From: Actinacidiphila glaucinigra
GTDB taxonomy: Bacteria; Actinomycetota; Actinomycetes; Streptomycetales; Streptomycetaceae
Reading direction: 5' to 3'
Assembly (NCBI RefSeq): GCF_900188405.1
Contig: NZ_FZOF01000046.1
Coordinates: 1-35,334, forward strand
DNA: 35,334 nt
The notes below the pieces were generated by a model. The model was not told where the DNA came from and made no database searches. It saw nothing but the letters and a program-made list of their open reading frames with translations. Shown in pieces: positions 22,556 to 30,286 of this stretch (positions are counted from its first letter, which is position 1; each line of letters begins with the position of its first letter). A program made the position numbers and the translations under genes.

Positions 22556-23995
22556 ATGTCTGATCTGATGACTGTCGGGACAGGGGCGGCGGCCGCCTAC
22601 ATCGTCGCGGCGCTGCTCTTCATCCTGGCGCTGGCCGGGCTGTCGCACCACGAGTCCGCCAAGGCCGGCAAGACCTTCGGCGTCGGCGGCATGGCGGTGG
22701 CCCTGACCGCGACGATCGTGCTCGCGATCGACCACGGCATCTCCGGAGCCGGTCTGGCGCTGATGATCGGCGCCGTGGCGGTCGGTGCCGCGATCGGGCT
22801 GTGGCGGGCCCGGGTCGTGGAGATGACCGGGATGCCCGAACTGATCGCCCTGCTGCACTCCTTCGTGGGTCTGGCGGCGGTACTGGTGGGCTGGAACGGC
22901 TACCTGCACGTGGAGGCCGCCCTGGACGGCCCGGGCAGTGCCGAGGCCGCGGCGCTGCGGGCCCAGGACCTGCTCGGGATCCATTCCGCCGAGGTGTTCA
23001 TCGGCGTCTTCATCGGCGCGGTCACCTTCACCGGCTCGGTCGTGGCGTTCCTCAAGCTCTCGGCGCGGATCAGGTCGGCGCCGCTGATGCTCCCCGGCAA
23101 GAACCAGCTCAACCTCGCGGCCCTCGGCGCGTTCGCCGTGCTCACCACATGGTTCGTGATCGACCCGGCGCTGTGGCTGCTGGTGGCGGTCACGATCGTA
23201 GCCCTGGCCCTGGGATGGCACCTGGTCGCCTCGATCGGCGGCGGTGACATGCCGGTCGTCGTGTCGATGCTGAACTCCTACTCCGGCTGGGCGGCCGCGG
23301 CTTCGGGATTCCTGCTGGAGAACGACCTCCTGATCATCACCGGCGCCCTGGTCGGCTCCTCCGGTGCCTATCTGTCCTCCGTCATGTGCAAGGCGATGAA
23401 CCGGTCCTTCATCTCCGTGATCGCCGGCGGGTTCGGTATCGAGGCCGGCCCGGCCGACGACAGGGACTACGGAGAACACCGCGAGATCACCGCCGAGGGC
23501 GTCGCCGAACTCCTCGGAACGGCCGACTCGGTGATCATCACCCCCGGCTACGGCATGGCCGTGGCTCAGGCCCAGTACGGCGTCGCCGAGTTGACCCGCA
23601 AGCTCAGGGACCGGGGCGTCAAGGTCCGCTTCGGCATCCACCCGGTCGCGGGCCGGCTGCCCGGACACATGAACGTCCTGCTCGCCGAGGCCAAGGTCCC
23701 CTACGACATCGTCCTGGAGATGGACGAGGTCAACGACGACTTCGACGGGACCTCCGTCGTCCTGGTCATCGGCGCCAACGACACCGTCAACCCCGCGGCG
23801 GCCGAGGACCCGGGCTCGCCCATCGCCGGCATGCCGGTCCTCCAGGTCTGGAACGCCGAGAACGTCATCGTCTTCAAGCGCTCCATGGCCTCCGGTTACG
23901 CCGGCGTTCAGAACCCCCTCTTCTACCGCGACAACTCCGCCATGCTCTTCGGTGACGCCAAGGAGCGCGTCGACGACATCCTCCGGGTCCTGTGA
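22556..23995 (+). CDS. pntB: proton-translocating NAD(P) transhydrogenase, beta subunit
   Basis: A 479-residue PntB. The N-terminal half holds about nine membrane helices with the HSFVGLAAVLVGWN segment of the proton channel. The C-terminal NADP(H)-binding domain III shows ITPGYGMAVAQAQYGVAELTRKLRDRGVKVRFGIHPVAGRLPGHMNVLLAEAKVPYD, the well-known GYGMAVAQAQ and HPVAGRMPGHMNVLLAEA motifs, and ends SGYAGVQNPLFYRDNSAMLFGDAKERVDDIL. Length is normal. Its presence in the cluster suggests high demand for NADPH, for flavin reductases or biosynthesis (inference). Confidence 0.96.
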   Translation: MSDLMTVGTGAAAAYIVAALLFILALAGLSHHESAKAGKTFGVGGMAVALTATIVLAIDHGISGAGLALMIGAVAVGAAIGLWRARVVEMTGMPELIALLHSFVGLAAVLVGWNGYLHVEAALDGPGSAEAAALRAQDLLGIHSAEVFIGVFIGAVTFTGSVVAFLKLSARIRSAPLMLPGKNQLNLAALGAFAVLTTWFVIDPALWLLVAVTIVALALGWHLVASIGGGDMPVVVSMLNSYSGWAAAASGFLLENDLLIITGALVGSSGAYLSSVMCKAMNRSFISVIAGGFGIEAGPADDRDYGEHREITAEGVAELLGTADSVIITPGYGMAVAQAQYGVAELTRKLRDRGVKVRFGIHPVAGRLPGHMNVLLAEAKVPYDIVLEMDEVNDDFDGTSVVLVIGANDTVNPAAAEDPGSPIAGMPVLQVWNAENVIVFKRSMASGYAGVQNPLFYRDNSAMLFGDAKERVDDILRVL

Positions 23996-24028
23996 CCCGT
24001 TGTCGGTGGGACCCGTTACCTTCGGGGC

Positions 24029-25093
24029 ATGTCGATCACCGCACAACTGCGCGATTCGGTGGGGCTGCCGGGTGGGGGCGCCCTCGTCCACGGCTTCGCG
24101 CTGGACAGCCGCGGGGGCGGTGCGTGCCGCGTCCTCCTCGGCGACGGGCGCGAGCTGGCGGTCCACGACCTGGACGAGTTGTTCGCGGGTGAGCGTGCGC
24201 CGAGCGCCGTGTTTCCCCTTCCCTGGCCGGGCTGGGACCGCGGCGTCCACTCGGTGAGTCCCGACGGCACGTTCGCGGTGTTCTCGGGCCAGCGTGCGGT
24301 ACGGGCCGTGGGCAGGGGCGGCGAGACGCTGTGGGAGTACCGGCACGCCTGCTGGGGGCCGGCGATCGGCCACCCGCACACGGGGGACGAGCAGGAGGTG
24401 TGCCCCGGTAACGAGCACGGCTCCTGCCGGGTCTCGGAGGACGGCCGGTTCGTCTGGGCGCACGTCGTGGTCGAGCCGGCGGACGACGAGTGGGAGGAGC
24501 GCTGGGTCGTCCTGGACGCCCGGGACGGACGGGAGCTGGCCCGGCTGCCGCTGGACAGTGCGGCATCCGGTTCGCACCAGCTGTCCCACCCCGATGGTGT
24601 CCACATGGGTCTGTGCATCGGCATGGGCCAGGACGGCGTTCTGCTGCACTGGGCGCGCCAGGACGGCGGCGAGCTGACCGGCTGGGACCTGAACGAGGGC
24701 ATGGACCGCATCCTGATGGACGTCCATGAGGGGCACCCGGGCTTCCTGACCGTCGAGCACAGCGGATGGAACCTTCAGGTGCACGCTCTGGACGGCACCG
24801 TGCTCGCGGAGATGTCGCCCGAGTCGGCCGACGACGAGGACCCGCCCCGCTGGGACTACGGCTGCGGCTTCGTGGACGCCGACACGGTCATCGCCTCGAC
24901 GACCGACTCCGCCGAGGAACCCGAACAGGCCCGCCACTGGCTGCTCCACGCCCGCACCCTGGAGATACGCGGGGCGGTCGCGTATCCCACGGGCCCCGTC
25001 GACGGCTATGTGCGTCCGCTCGGCGACGGGACCTGGCTCACCTGGGACGACAAGAGCGGGACGCTGAACCGCTGGGCGGCGACGACACTTTGA
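24029..25093 (+). CDS. hypothetical protein, probable beta-propeller
   Basis: A 354-residue protein I do not recognise as a named family. Repeated short blocks such as HSVSPDGTFAVFSG, CRVSEDGRFVWAHVV, WNLQVHALDGTVL and GDGTWLTWDDKSGTLNRWA look like WD40/PQQ-like blades, so a beta-propeller is likely. There is no signal peptide or membrane segment. The ATG follows pntB by 33 nt, but the ribosome site is weak and it may be expressed separately. Codon use is normal for the window. It ends at a very strong bidirectional hairpin. No function proposed. Confidence 0.75.
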   Translation: MSITAQLRDSVGLPGGGALVHGFALDSRGGGACRVLLGDGRELAVHDLDELFAGERAPSAVFPLPWPGWDRGVHSVSPDGTFAVFSGQRAVRAVGRGGETLWEYRHACWGPAIGHPHTGDEQEVCPGNEHGSCRVSEDGRFVWAHVVVEPADDEWEERWVVLDARDGRELARLPLDSAASGSHQLSHPDGVHMGLCIGMGQDGVLLHWARQDGGELTGWDLNEGMDRILMDVHEGHPGFLTVEHSGWNLQVHALDGTVLAEMSPESADDEDPPRWDYGCGFVDADTVIASTTDSAEEPEQARHWLLHARTLEIRGAVAYPTGPVDGYVRPLGDGTWLTWDDKSGTLNRWAATTL

Positions 25094-25098
25094 GCGCG

Positions 25099-25140
25099 CA
25101 CGGCCAGGGCGCACGCCGAACGGCGTGCGCCCTGGCCGTG
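25099..25140. terminator. bidirectional terminator
   Basis: Perfect 19-bp arms CACGGCCAGGGCGCACGCC and GGCGTGCGCCCTGGCCGTG with loop GAAC, between the convergent propeller gene and semialdehyde dehydrogenase gene. Confidence 0.9.
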
Positions 25141-25160
25141 GTGCGCGGGAGCGGCTTCCG

Positions 25161-26537
25161 TCAGCCCTTCCAGACCGTCTTGAGGTTGCAGAACTCCCGG
25201 ATGCCCTCCGCGGCGAGCTCGCGCCCGATGCCCGAGTCCTTCACGCCGCCGAACGGCAGCTCGGGGTAGGAGACGCTCATGCCGTTGACGAAGACGGCGC
25301 CCGCCTCGAGCCGCGGGATCAGGAACCGCTCCTCGTCGGGGTCGGTGGTCCACACCGACGAGCTGAGGCCGAAGGCCGTGTCGTTGGCGAGTGCCGCGGC
25401 CTGTTCGATGTCGTCGACCCGGTGCACCACGGCCAGCGGACCGAAGGCCTCCTCCCCGTACACCCGCATGTCGCAGGTGACCTCCTCCAGCACCGTCGGC
25501 TCGAAGAACCACCCCCCGGTACCGACCGCCGACCCGCCGCACCGCAGGACGGCACCCTTCGAGACGGCGTCGTCGACCAGTTCGGCGAGCTCGCGCCGGC
25601 CCGACTCCGTGGCGATCGGCCCGATCTCGGTGTCCTCGTCGAGCGGGTCGCCGACGGTCAGGGCCTTCGTGCCCGCGACGAAGGCCTCGACGAACTCCTC
25701 GTACACCTCGGAGTGGACGATGAACCGCTTGGCCGCGATGCACGACTGACCGTTGTTCATCGTGCGGGCGCTCACGGCGGTCCGGGCCGCGGCGCGAACA
25801 TCGGCGGAGGGCAGCACGATGAACGGGTCGGACCCGCCCAGCTCCAGCACGGCCTTCTTCACCTCCGAGCCCGCGATTGCCGCGATGGACCGTCCGGCCG
25901 GCTCGGATCCGGTCAGCGTCACGGCGGCGACGCGCCGGTCGCGGAGAACGGCCTCGACGTCCGCCGCTCCGATCAGGAGCGCCTGGAACGACCCGACGGG
26001 GAAGCCGGCGCGTTCGAAGAGCGTGTCGAGGTACAGCGCGGACTGCGGGACGTTCGAGGCGTGCTTGAGCAGGCCCACGTTGCCGGCCATCAGCGCCGGC
26101 GCGGCGAAGCGGATCACCTGCCACATCGGGTAGTTCCAAGGCATCACGGCGAGAACGACGCCGAGGGGCTCGTAGGAGGTGTAGGCGGCCGAGGCCTTGA
26201 CCGTTCCCGGGTCGGCGAGCGGCTGGTCGGCCAGCAGGGTCTCGGCGTTGTCGGCGTAGAATCGCATCGCCTGGGCGCACTTGAGGACTTCCGCACGGGC
26301 CTGCGTGATCGGCTTGCCCATCTCGATGGTGAGCATGGGCGCCGCCAGGTCCACCTCGGCCTCGACCAGGTCCGCGGCCGCCCGCATCCACCGGGCGCGC
26401 GTGTCGAAATCGGTCGCCCGGAGCGTCGCGGCCGCGGCGTGTGCTCGCACCAGCCGCTGCTCGACCTGTTGCTCCGTGAGGGGGGCGAACTCCTCGACGA
26501 GCTCACCCGTAGCGGGATTGACGGTGGCTATGGGCAC
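25161..26537 (-). CDS. gabD: NADP-dependent succinate-semialdehyde dehydrogenase (GabD1-like)
   Basis: A 458-residue aldehyde dehydrogenase very close in length and sequence to mycobacterial GabD1 as I recall it: VPIATVNPATGELVEEF start, VMPWNYPMWQVIRFAAPALMAGNVGLLKHASNVPQ, LTGSEPAG, VLELGGSDPFIVLPSADV (general-base Glu present), NNGQSCIAAKRFIVH (nucleophile Cys) and the C-terminal SYPELPFGGVKDSGIGRELAAEGIREFCNLKTVW. It oxidises succinate semialdehyde or a similar semialdehyde to the acid. The GTG start at 26537 has GAGGAGAG upstream. Two GGATCC-type palindromes, 74 bp apart, lie within 125 bp of the start. It likely performs a late step of the pathway, feeding succinate to the TCA cycle (inference for substrate). 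Confidence 0.92.
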   Translation of the reverse strand: MPIATVNPATGELVEEFAPLTEQQVEQRLVRAHAAAATLRATDFDTRARWMRAAADLVEAEVDLAAPMLTIEMGKPITQARAEVLKCAQAMRFYADNAETLLADQPLADPGTVKASAAYTSYEPLGVVLAVMPWNYPMWQVIRFAAPALMAGNVGLLKHASNVPQSALYLDTLFERAGFPVGSFQALLIGAADVEAVLRDRRVAAVTLTGSEPAGRSIAAIAGSEVKKAVLELGGSDPFIVLPSADVRAAARTAVSARTMNNGQSCIAAKRFIVHSEVYEEFVEAFVAGTKALTVGDPLDEDTEIGPIATESGRRELAELVDDAVSKGAVLRCGGSAVGTGGWFFEPTVLEEVTCDMRVYGEEAFGPLAVVHRVDDIEQAAALANDTAFGLSSSVWTTDPDEERFLIPRLEAGAVFVNGMSVSYPELPFGGVKDSGIGRELAAEGIREFCNLKTVWKG

Positions 26538-26573
26538 GGTGCTCTCCTCGTGGTGTGGGCATCCAAGAGCTGG

Positions 26574-26585
26574 ATTGGATCCACT
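26574..26585. promoter_or_regulatory. GGATCC palindrome, site a
   Basis: ATTGGATCCACT, 37 nt upstream of the gabD-like start. It matches 10 of 12 positions of the perfect palindrome ATTGGATCCAAT, which I recall as the operator of the GntR-family vanillate repressor VanR of Caulobacter. Confidence 0.65.
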
Positions 26586-26647
26586 GTAGGCCTCGTCGGG
26601 ATGGCATGCCAGGGGTGTTGGGGTGCGCGAGCGCTTCATCACATCAA

Positions 26648-26659
26648 GTTGGATACATT
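26648..26659. promoter_or_regulatory. GGATAC half-degenerate palindrome, site b
   Basis: GTTGGATACATT, 74 bp (about seven turns) from site a, upstream of the gabD-like gene and downstream of the GntR gene stop. Weaker match than site a. Confidence 0.5.
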
Positions 26660-26771
26660 CGCAACGGGCATCCCTGTGCGGGACCCGGAGTCGGGAACGC
26701 GCGGCCGAGCGGGCCCCGGCGCGGGGCGGGACGCCGTTTCGCTCCCCGGGAGCTCCGGCGTCCCGCGCGCG

Positions 26772-27455
26772 TCAGTGCTTGTCGGTGAAGAGTTCCGGGT
26801 GCGCCGTGAGTTCGACCCGCGTGCGACGGATGTGCCCGGTCAGGTACCGTTCGCCGTCCTCGGGATCGCGGCGCCGCACGGCGTCGAGGATCAGCCGGTG
26901 TTCGGCGTTGACGATGGCGCCCCGGTCGGGGTCGGTGAGCACCATGAACGCACGGCGGTAGTGCTGGGTGGAGTTCCAGAGCCGCTCGGTGATGGCCAGC
27001 AGGTGCTCGCTGGGGCACCCCGCGTAGGTGGTCATGTGGAACTCGCGGTCCAGGAGCAGGAACCGGTTGACGTCGCTCTGGCTCTCGATCTCGTCCTGGA
27101 GTTGCTCCAGGCGGTCGATGTGCTGATCGGCGAGATGGGGGAGGCTCTCGATCAGGGTCAGCGGCTCGAGGCGCTCGCGCATCCGGTAGTAGGTGTTGAC
27201 CTCCTGGAGGCTGAGCATCGGAACCCGCGAGCCCCGGTTGGGGAACGACTCCGCGAGGCCGTCGGACTCCAGGATCCTCAGCGCTTCGCGGACCGGGATC
27301 CGGCTCGTGCCCAGGCGCGCCGCGATGTCGTCCTGCCGCAGCCAGGTGCCGGGTGTCAGTTCGCCGGCCAGGATCTCCTCACGGAGGATGCCCGCGATGT
27401 GCCGGCTCCTGACGCTGTCCGACCCGCGCGGATCGCGAGCGTGCGCGGGGGTCAA
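26772..27455 (-). CDS. GntR-family regulator, FCD (FadR-type) subfamily
   Basis: A 227-residue regulator. The N-terminal winged helix runs about residues 17-82: ILREEILAGELTPGTWLRQDDIAARLGTSRIPVREALRILESDGLAE, the textbook GntR signature. The C-terminal FCD all-alpha domain carries probable metal/ligand residues: Asp and His in LDREFHMTTYAG, then HRLILDAVRRRD and YLTGHIRRTR. FCD sensors usually bind organic acids. The start is taken as TTG 27455, which overlaps the TGA stop of the VOC gene (TTGA) with AGAGG upstream, so the two are translationally coupled. It is the natural candidate to bind the GGATCC palindromes near its own operon, the E1 gene and the gabD-like gene. Confidence 0.9.
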   Translation of the reverse strand: MTPAHARDPRGSDSVRSRHIAGILREEILAGELTPGTWLRQDDIAARLGTSRIPVREALRILESDGLAESFPNRGSRVPMLSLQEVNTYYRMRERLEPLTLIESLPHLADQHIDRLEQLQDEIESQSDVNRFLLLDREFHMTTYAGCPSEHLLAITERLWNSTQHYRRAFMVLTDPDRGAIVNAEHRLILDAVRRRDPEDGERYLTGHIRRTRVELTAHPELFTDKH

Positions 27456-27964
27456 GAGCGGTCACCTCTGAACTGTGACGGGTCGCGGTGGAAGGCCTTC
27501 CCCTCAGGATACGACACCAGCTCGAACTGCATTCCCCATGGTGAGAGGAAGTAGACCCACCGCTGACCTTCCGAAGGACCGGCGCTGGAGGTGGGATCGC
27601 CGAGTACGGGAACGCCCCGCGCCCGCAGGAACGACACGGCCTCGTCGAGGTCTTCGACGTACAGCGCGACATGGTGTCCGCCGACGTCGCTGTTGCGCGG
27701 GACGGTCTGCCGCTGCGCGTCCGCCTGGTACGCGAAGACCTCGAACACCGCCTGCTCACCGCACCGGTAGAAGCTCAGCCGGCGCATGACCGTGCGCGGG
27801 TCCACGTTCAGGTGCTCCGACATCCAGTCGTCGCTCGCGCTGAGCGGGCCGATCGAGTACAGGTACTCGCACCCCAGGACGTCCACGAGCCATGCGTGCG
27901 CCTGGTCCAGGTCCGGCACCGTGAAGCCGATGTGATCCAGGCGTGTGAGGCCGGGCAGAGTCAT
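27452..27964 (-). CDS. VOC-superfamily protein (glyoxalase/epimerase/dioxygenase fold)
   Basis: A 170-residue protein with two beta-alpha-beta-beta-beta modules. It begins LTRLDHIGFTVPDLDQAHAWLVDVLGCEYLY, with metal ligand His11; the second module has GGHHVALYVEDLDEAVSFLRARGVPVLG and ends WVYFLSPWGMQFELVSYPEG, giving a second His and a Glu ligand, plus AVFEVFAY in the first module. This ligand set is common to glyoxalase I, methylmalonyl-CoA epimerase and extradiol dioxygenases. The ATG at 27964 has AGGAAG upstream. First gene of a two-gene operon with the GntR gene and divergent from the E1 gene; two GGATCC palindromes lie between. Reaction unknown. Confidence 0.85.
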   Translation of the reverse strand: MTLPGLTRLDHIGFTVPDLDQAHAWLVDVLGCEYLYSIGPLSASDDWMSEHLNVDPRTVMRRLSFYRCGEQAVFEVFAYQADAQRQTVPRNSDVGGHHVALYVEDLDEAVSFLRARGVPVLGDPTSSAGPSEGQRWVYFLSPWGMQFELVSYPEGKAFHRDPSQFRGDRS

Positions 27965-27975
27965 GATCTTCCTCC

Positions 27976-27987
27976 TTTGGATCCGAA
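27976..27987. promoter_or_regulatory. GGATCC palindrome, site c
   Basis: TTTGGATCCGAA, 11 nt upstream of the VOC start codon, overlapping its leader. Centre 63 bp (about six turns) from site d. Occupancy would block VOC-GntR expression, giving autoregulation (inference). Confidence 0.65.
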
Positions 27988-28038
27988 TGATGCTCCATGG
28001 TCGCGTCGATGCCGCAATCTGTCGAGTGGAACCTTGTA

Positions 28039-28050
28039 ATTGGATCCAAC
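28039..28050. promoter_or_regulatory. GGATCC palindrome, site d
   Basis: ATTGGATCCAAC, 46 nt upstream of the E1 start; the best match to ATTGGATCCAAT in the window (11 of 12). Confidence 0.7.
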
Positions 28051-28096
28051 CGTGTGGCAGGGTCGATGCACTCCGGTCGATCGAAGGGGGCACTCG

Positions 28097-30286
28097 ATGC
28101 CTGCGGAAAACACACTCGAAGCGAAGGCCGCGTGGTCGGAGTTCGTCGTCACGCAGGACGACTGGGACGCCGCGGCCCCGGACCTCCTGACGGGCATGTT
28201 CAGCCAGCTGGTGCTGATCCGGGCCTTCGAGGAGTACGTCCTGGAGCTCGCCGCCGACGGACTCATCCACGGCCCGGCGCACTCCAGCATCGGCCAGGAG
28301 GGCGGCGCCGTCGGCGCGTGCTTCGCCCTGACGTCGCAGGACACCGTGAACGGCTCGCATCGCGGCCATCACCAGTTCCTCGCCAAGGTGCTCGCCCATC
28401 TGCATCCCGAGGGCATCGAGCCGACCAAGCCGTTCCCCGAGGACGTGCAGGACGTGCTGCTGCGTTGTCTGCGCGAGATATGCGGACTCGACCGGGGGTT
28501 CAGCCACGGCCGGGGCGGGAGCATGCACCTGCAGTGGCACGAGGCCGGCGCGATCGGGACGAACGCGATCGTCGGCGGCGGGGTACCGCTCGCGGCCGGA
28601 TCCGCCTACGCCCACAAGGAGTCCGGAACCGAGGCGGTGACCTTCACGTTCTTCGGCGACGGTGCGATCAACATCGGATCCACGCTGGAGACCCTCAATC
28701 TCGCGGCTGCGTGGTCGCTGCCCCTGTGCTTCTTCGTCGAGAACAACCTGTACGCCGTCTCCACCCACGTCTCCGAAGTCACCGCAGAGCCACGGCTGTC
28801 CGGCCGCGGCCCGGGCTTCGGCATCCGGAGCTGGAAGGTCGACGGCATGGATCCGCTGGCCGTGTACCTCGTGACGCAGCAGGCCCTCACGCACATGCGG
28901 GGCGGCGGCGGCCCGACGATGATCGAGGCCGACGTCTACCGCTACTTCCACCAGAACGGTCCCTTCGCCGGTTCGGCGTTCCGGTACCGGACCAAGGAGG
29001 AGGAGGCGCAGTGGCGTTCCCGCGACCCCATCGACACCGTGGTGCGGCACCTGGTGCGACGCAGGATCCTCACCAAGAAGGCGGTCACGGAGACGATCCA
29101 GCGCGCCAAGGGGCTGATGTCCGAACTCGGCGACGTCATCCTGGAACCGCGGCCGGGCGGCAAGCCCGGTGAGCGCCGCATCGCGCCCTCGGAGTGGCCG
29201 GACCCGGCATTCGTCGACCAGGGCGTCAGGGGGGATCTGTCGGAGCTGGCCGCGATCGAGTTCACCGACACCGGGGACTTCGCCGACGACCTGACCGACG
29301 TCAAGTTCATCGGCGCCGTGGCCGCGGTGATGGGGCGCCGGCTGGAGACCGACCCTCGGGTGGTGGTGATGGGGGAGGACGTGCACCGGCTCAACGGCGG
29401 CACCAACGGCGCCACCCGCGGACTGAGCGAGGCGTTTCCCGGCCGTGTGATCGGGACGCCGATCTCGGAGAACGCGTTCGCCGGCCTCGGCGGCGGACTG
29501 GCGCTGGACGGCCGGTACCGCCCGATCGTCGAGTTCATGTACGCCGACTTCATGTGGGTCGCTGCGGACCAGCTGTTCAACCAGATCGGGAAGGCGCGCC
29601 ACATGTTCGGCGGTGAGGGCAAGGTGCCGTTCGTCCTGCGCAGCAAGGTCGCCACCGGCACCGGGTACGGATCGCAGCACTCGATGGACCCGGCCGGCGT
29701 GTTCGCCACGGCGCCGGGCTGGCGGATCGTCGCGCCGTCGACCCCCTTCGACTACGTCGGCCTGATGAACACGGCCCTGGCCTGCGACGACCCGGTCGTG
29801 GTCCTCGAGCACGTCGATCTGTACAACTCGACCGGCCCGGGACTGCCGGACAACCTCGACCACCACCTGCCGGTCGGCAAGGCCGCCGTACGCCGTGAGG
29901 GCTCGGCCCTGACCATCCTCACCTATCTCGCGATGACGCCGGCCGTCCTGGACGCCGTCGAGGAGACCGGAGTGGACGCCGAGGTCGTCGACCTGCGCTG
30001 GCTGGACCGTGCCAGCCTGGACTGGGACACGATCACGCGATCCGTGCAGAAGACCAACAACGTGCTCATCGCCGAGCAGGGAGCCCTCGGCACCTCCTAC
30101 GGCGGCTGGCTCGCGGACGAGATCCAGCGAAGGCTGTTCGACTGGCTCGACGCCCCGATCGAGCGCGTGACGGGCGGCGAGGCGTCGCCCAGCATCAGCA
30201 AGGTGCTGGAGCGTGCCGCGTTCGCCTCCACGGAGGAAGTCGTCGCCAAGCTCCGCCGGATCGCCCAGGAGCAGAACCATGGCTGA
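28097..30286 (+). CDS. 2-oxoacid dehydrogenase E1 component, fused alpha and beta
   Basis: A 729-residue thiamine-diphosphate enzyme in which E1-alpha and E1-beta are one polypeptide. Alpha half: HGPAHSSIGQEGGAVG, SHRGHHQFLAK and the ThDP/Mg motif GDGAINIGSTLETLNLAAAWSLPLCFFVENN from residue 187. Beta half from about residue 400: VVVMGEDVHRLNGGTNGATRGLSEAFPGRVIGTPISENAFAGLGGGLALDG, YADFMWVAADQLFNQIGKARHM, and SMDPAGVFATAPGWRIVAPSTPFD. It decarboxylates a 2-oxoacid (pyruvate-, acetoin- or branched-chain-type; the sequence does not decide) and passes the acyl group to E2. The ATG at 28097 has GAAGGGGG upstream. The stop overlaps the E2 start by 8 nt. Confidence 0.92.
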   Translation: MPAENTLEAKAAWSEFVVTQDDWDAAAPDLLTGMFSQLVLIRAFEEYVLELAADGLIHGPAHSSIGQEGGAVGACFALTSQDTVNGSHRGHHQFLAKVLAHLHPEGIEPTKPFPEDVQDVLLRCLREICGLDRGFSHGRGGSMHLQWHEAGAIGTNAIVGGGVPLAAGSAYAHKESGTEAVTFTFFGDGAINIGSTLETLNLAAAWSLPLCFFVENNLYAVSTHVSEVTAEPRLSGRGPGFGIRSWKVDGMDPLAVYLVTQQALTHMRGGGGPTMIEADVYRYFHQNGPFAGSAFRYRTKEEEAQWRSRDPIDTVVRHLVRRRILTKKAVTETIQRAKGLMSELGDVILEPRPGGKPGERRIAPSEWPDPAFVDQGVRGDLSELAAIEFTDTGDFADDLTDVKFIGAVAAVMGRRLETDPRVVVMGEDVHRLNGGTNGATRGLSEAFPGRVIGTPISENAFAGLGGGLALDGRYRPIVEFMYADFMWVAADQLFNQIGKARHMFGGEGKVPFVLRSKVATGTGYGSQHSMDPAGVFATAPGWRIVAPSTPFDYVGLMNTALACDDPVVVLEHVDLYNSTGPGLPDNLDHHLPVGKAAVRREGSALTILTYLAMTPAVLDAVEETGVDAEVVDLRWLDRASLDWDTITRSVQKTNNVLIAEQGALGTSYGGWLADEIQRRLFDWLDAPIERVTGGEASPSISKVLERAAFASTEEVVAKLRRIAQEQNHG

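Noticed and set aside
22415..25114. 899-codon open frame on the minus strand
   Set aside because: Antisense to pntB and the propeller gene, which have clear family motifs and ribosome sites. Long antisense frames are an artefact of high GC content.
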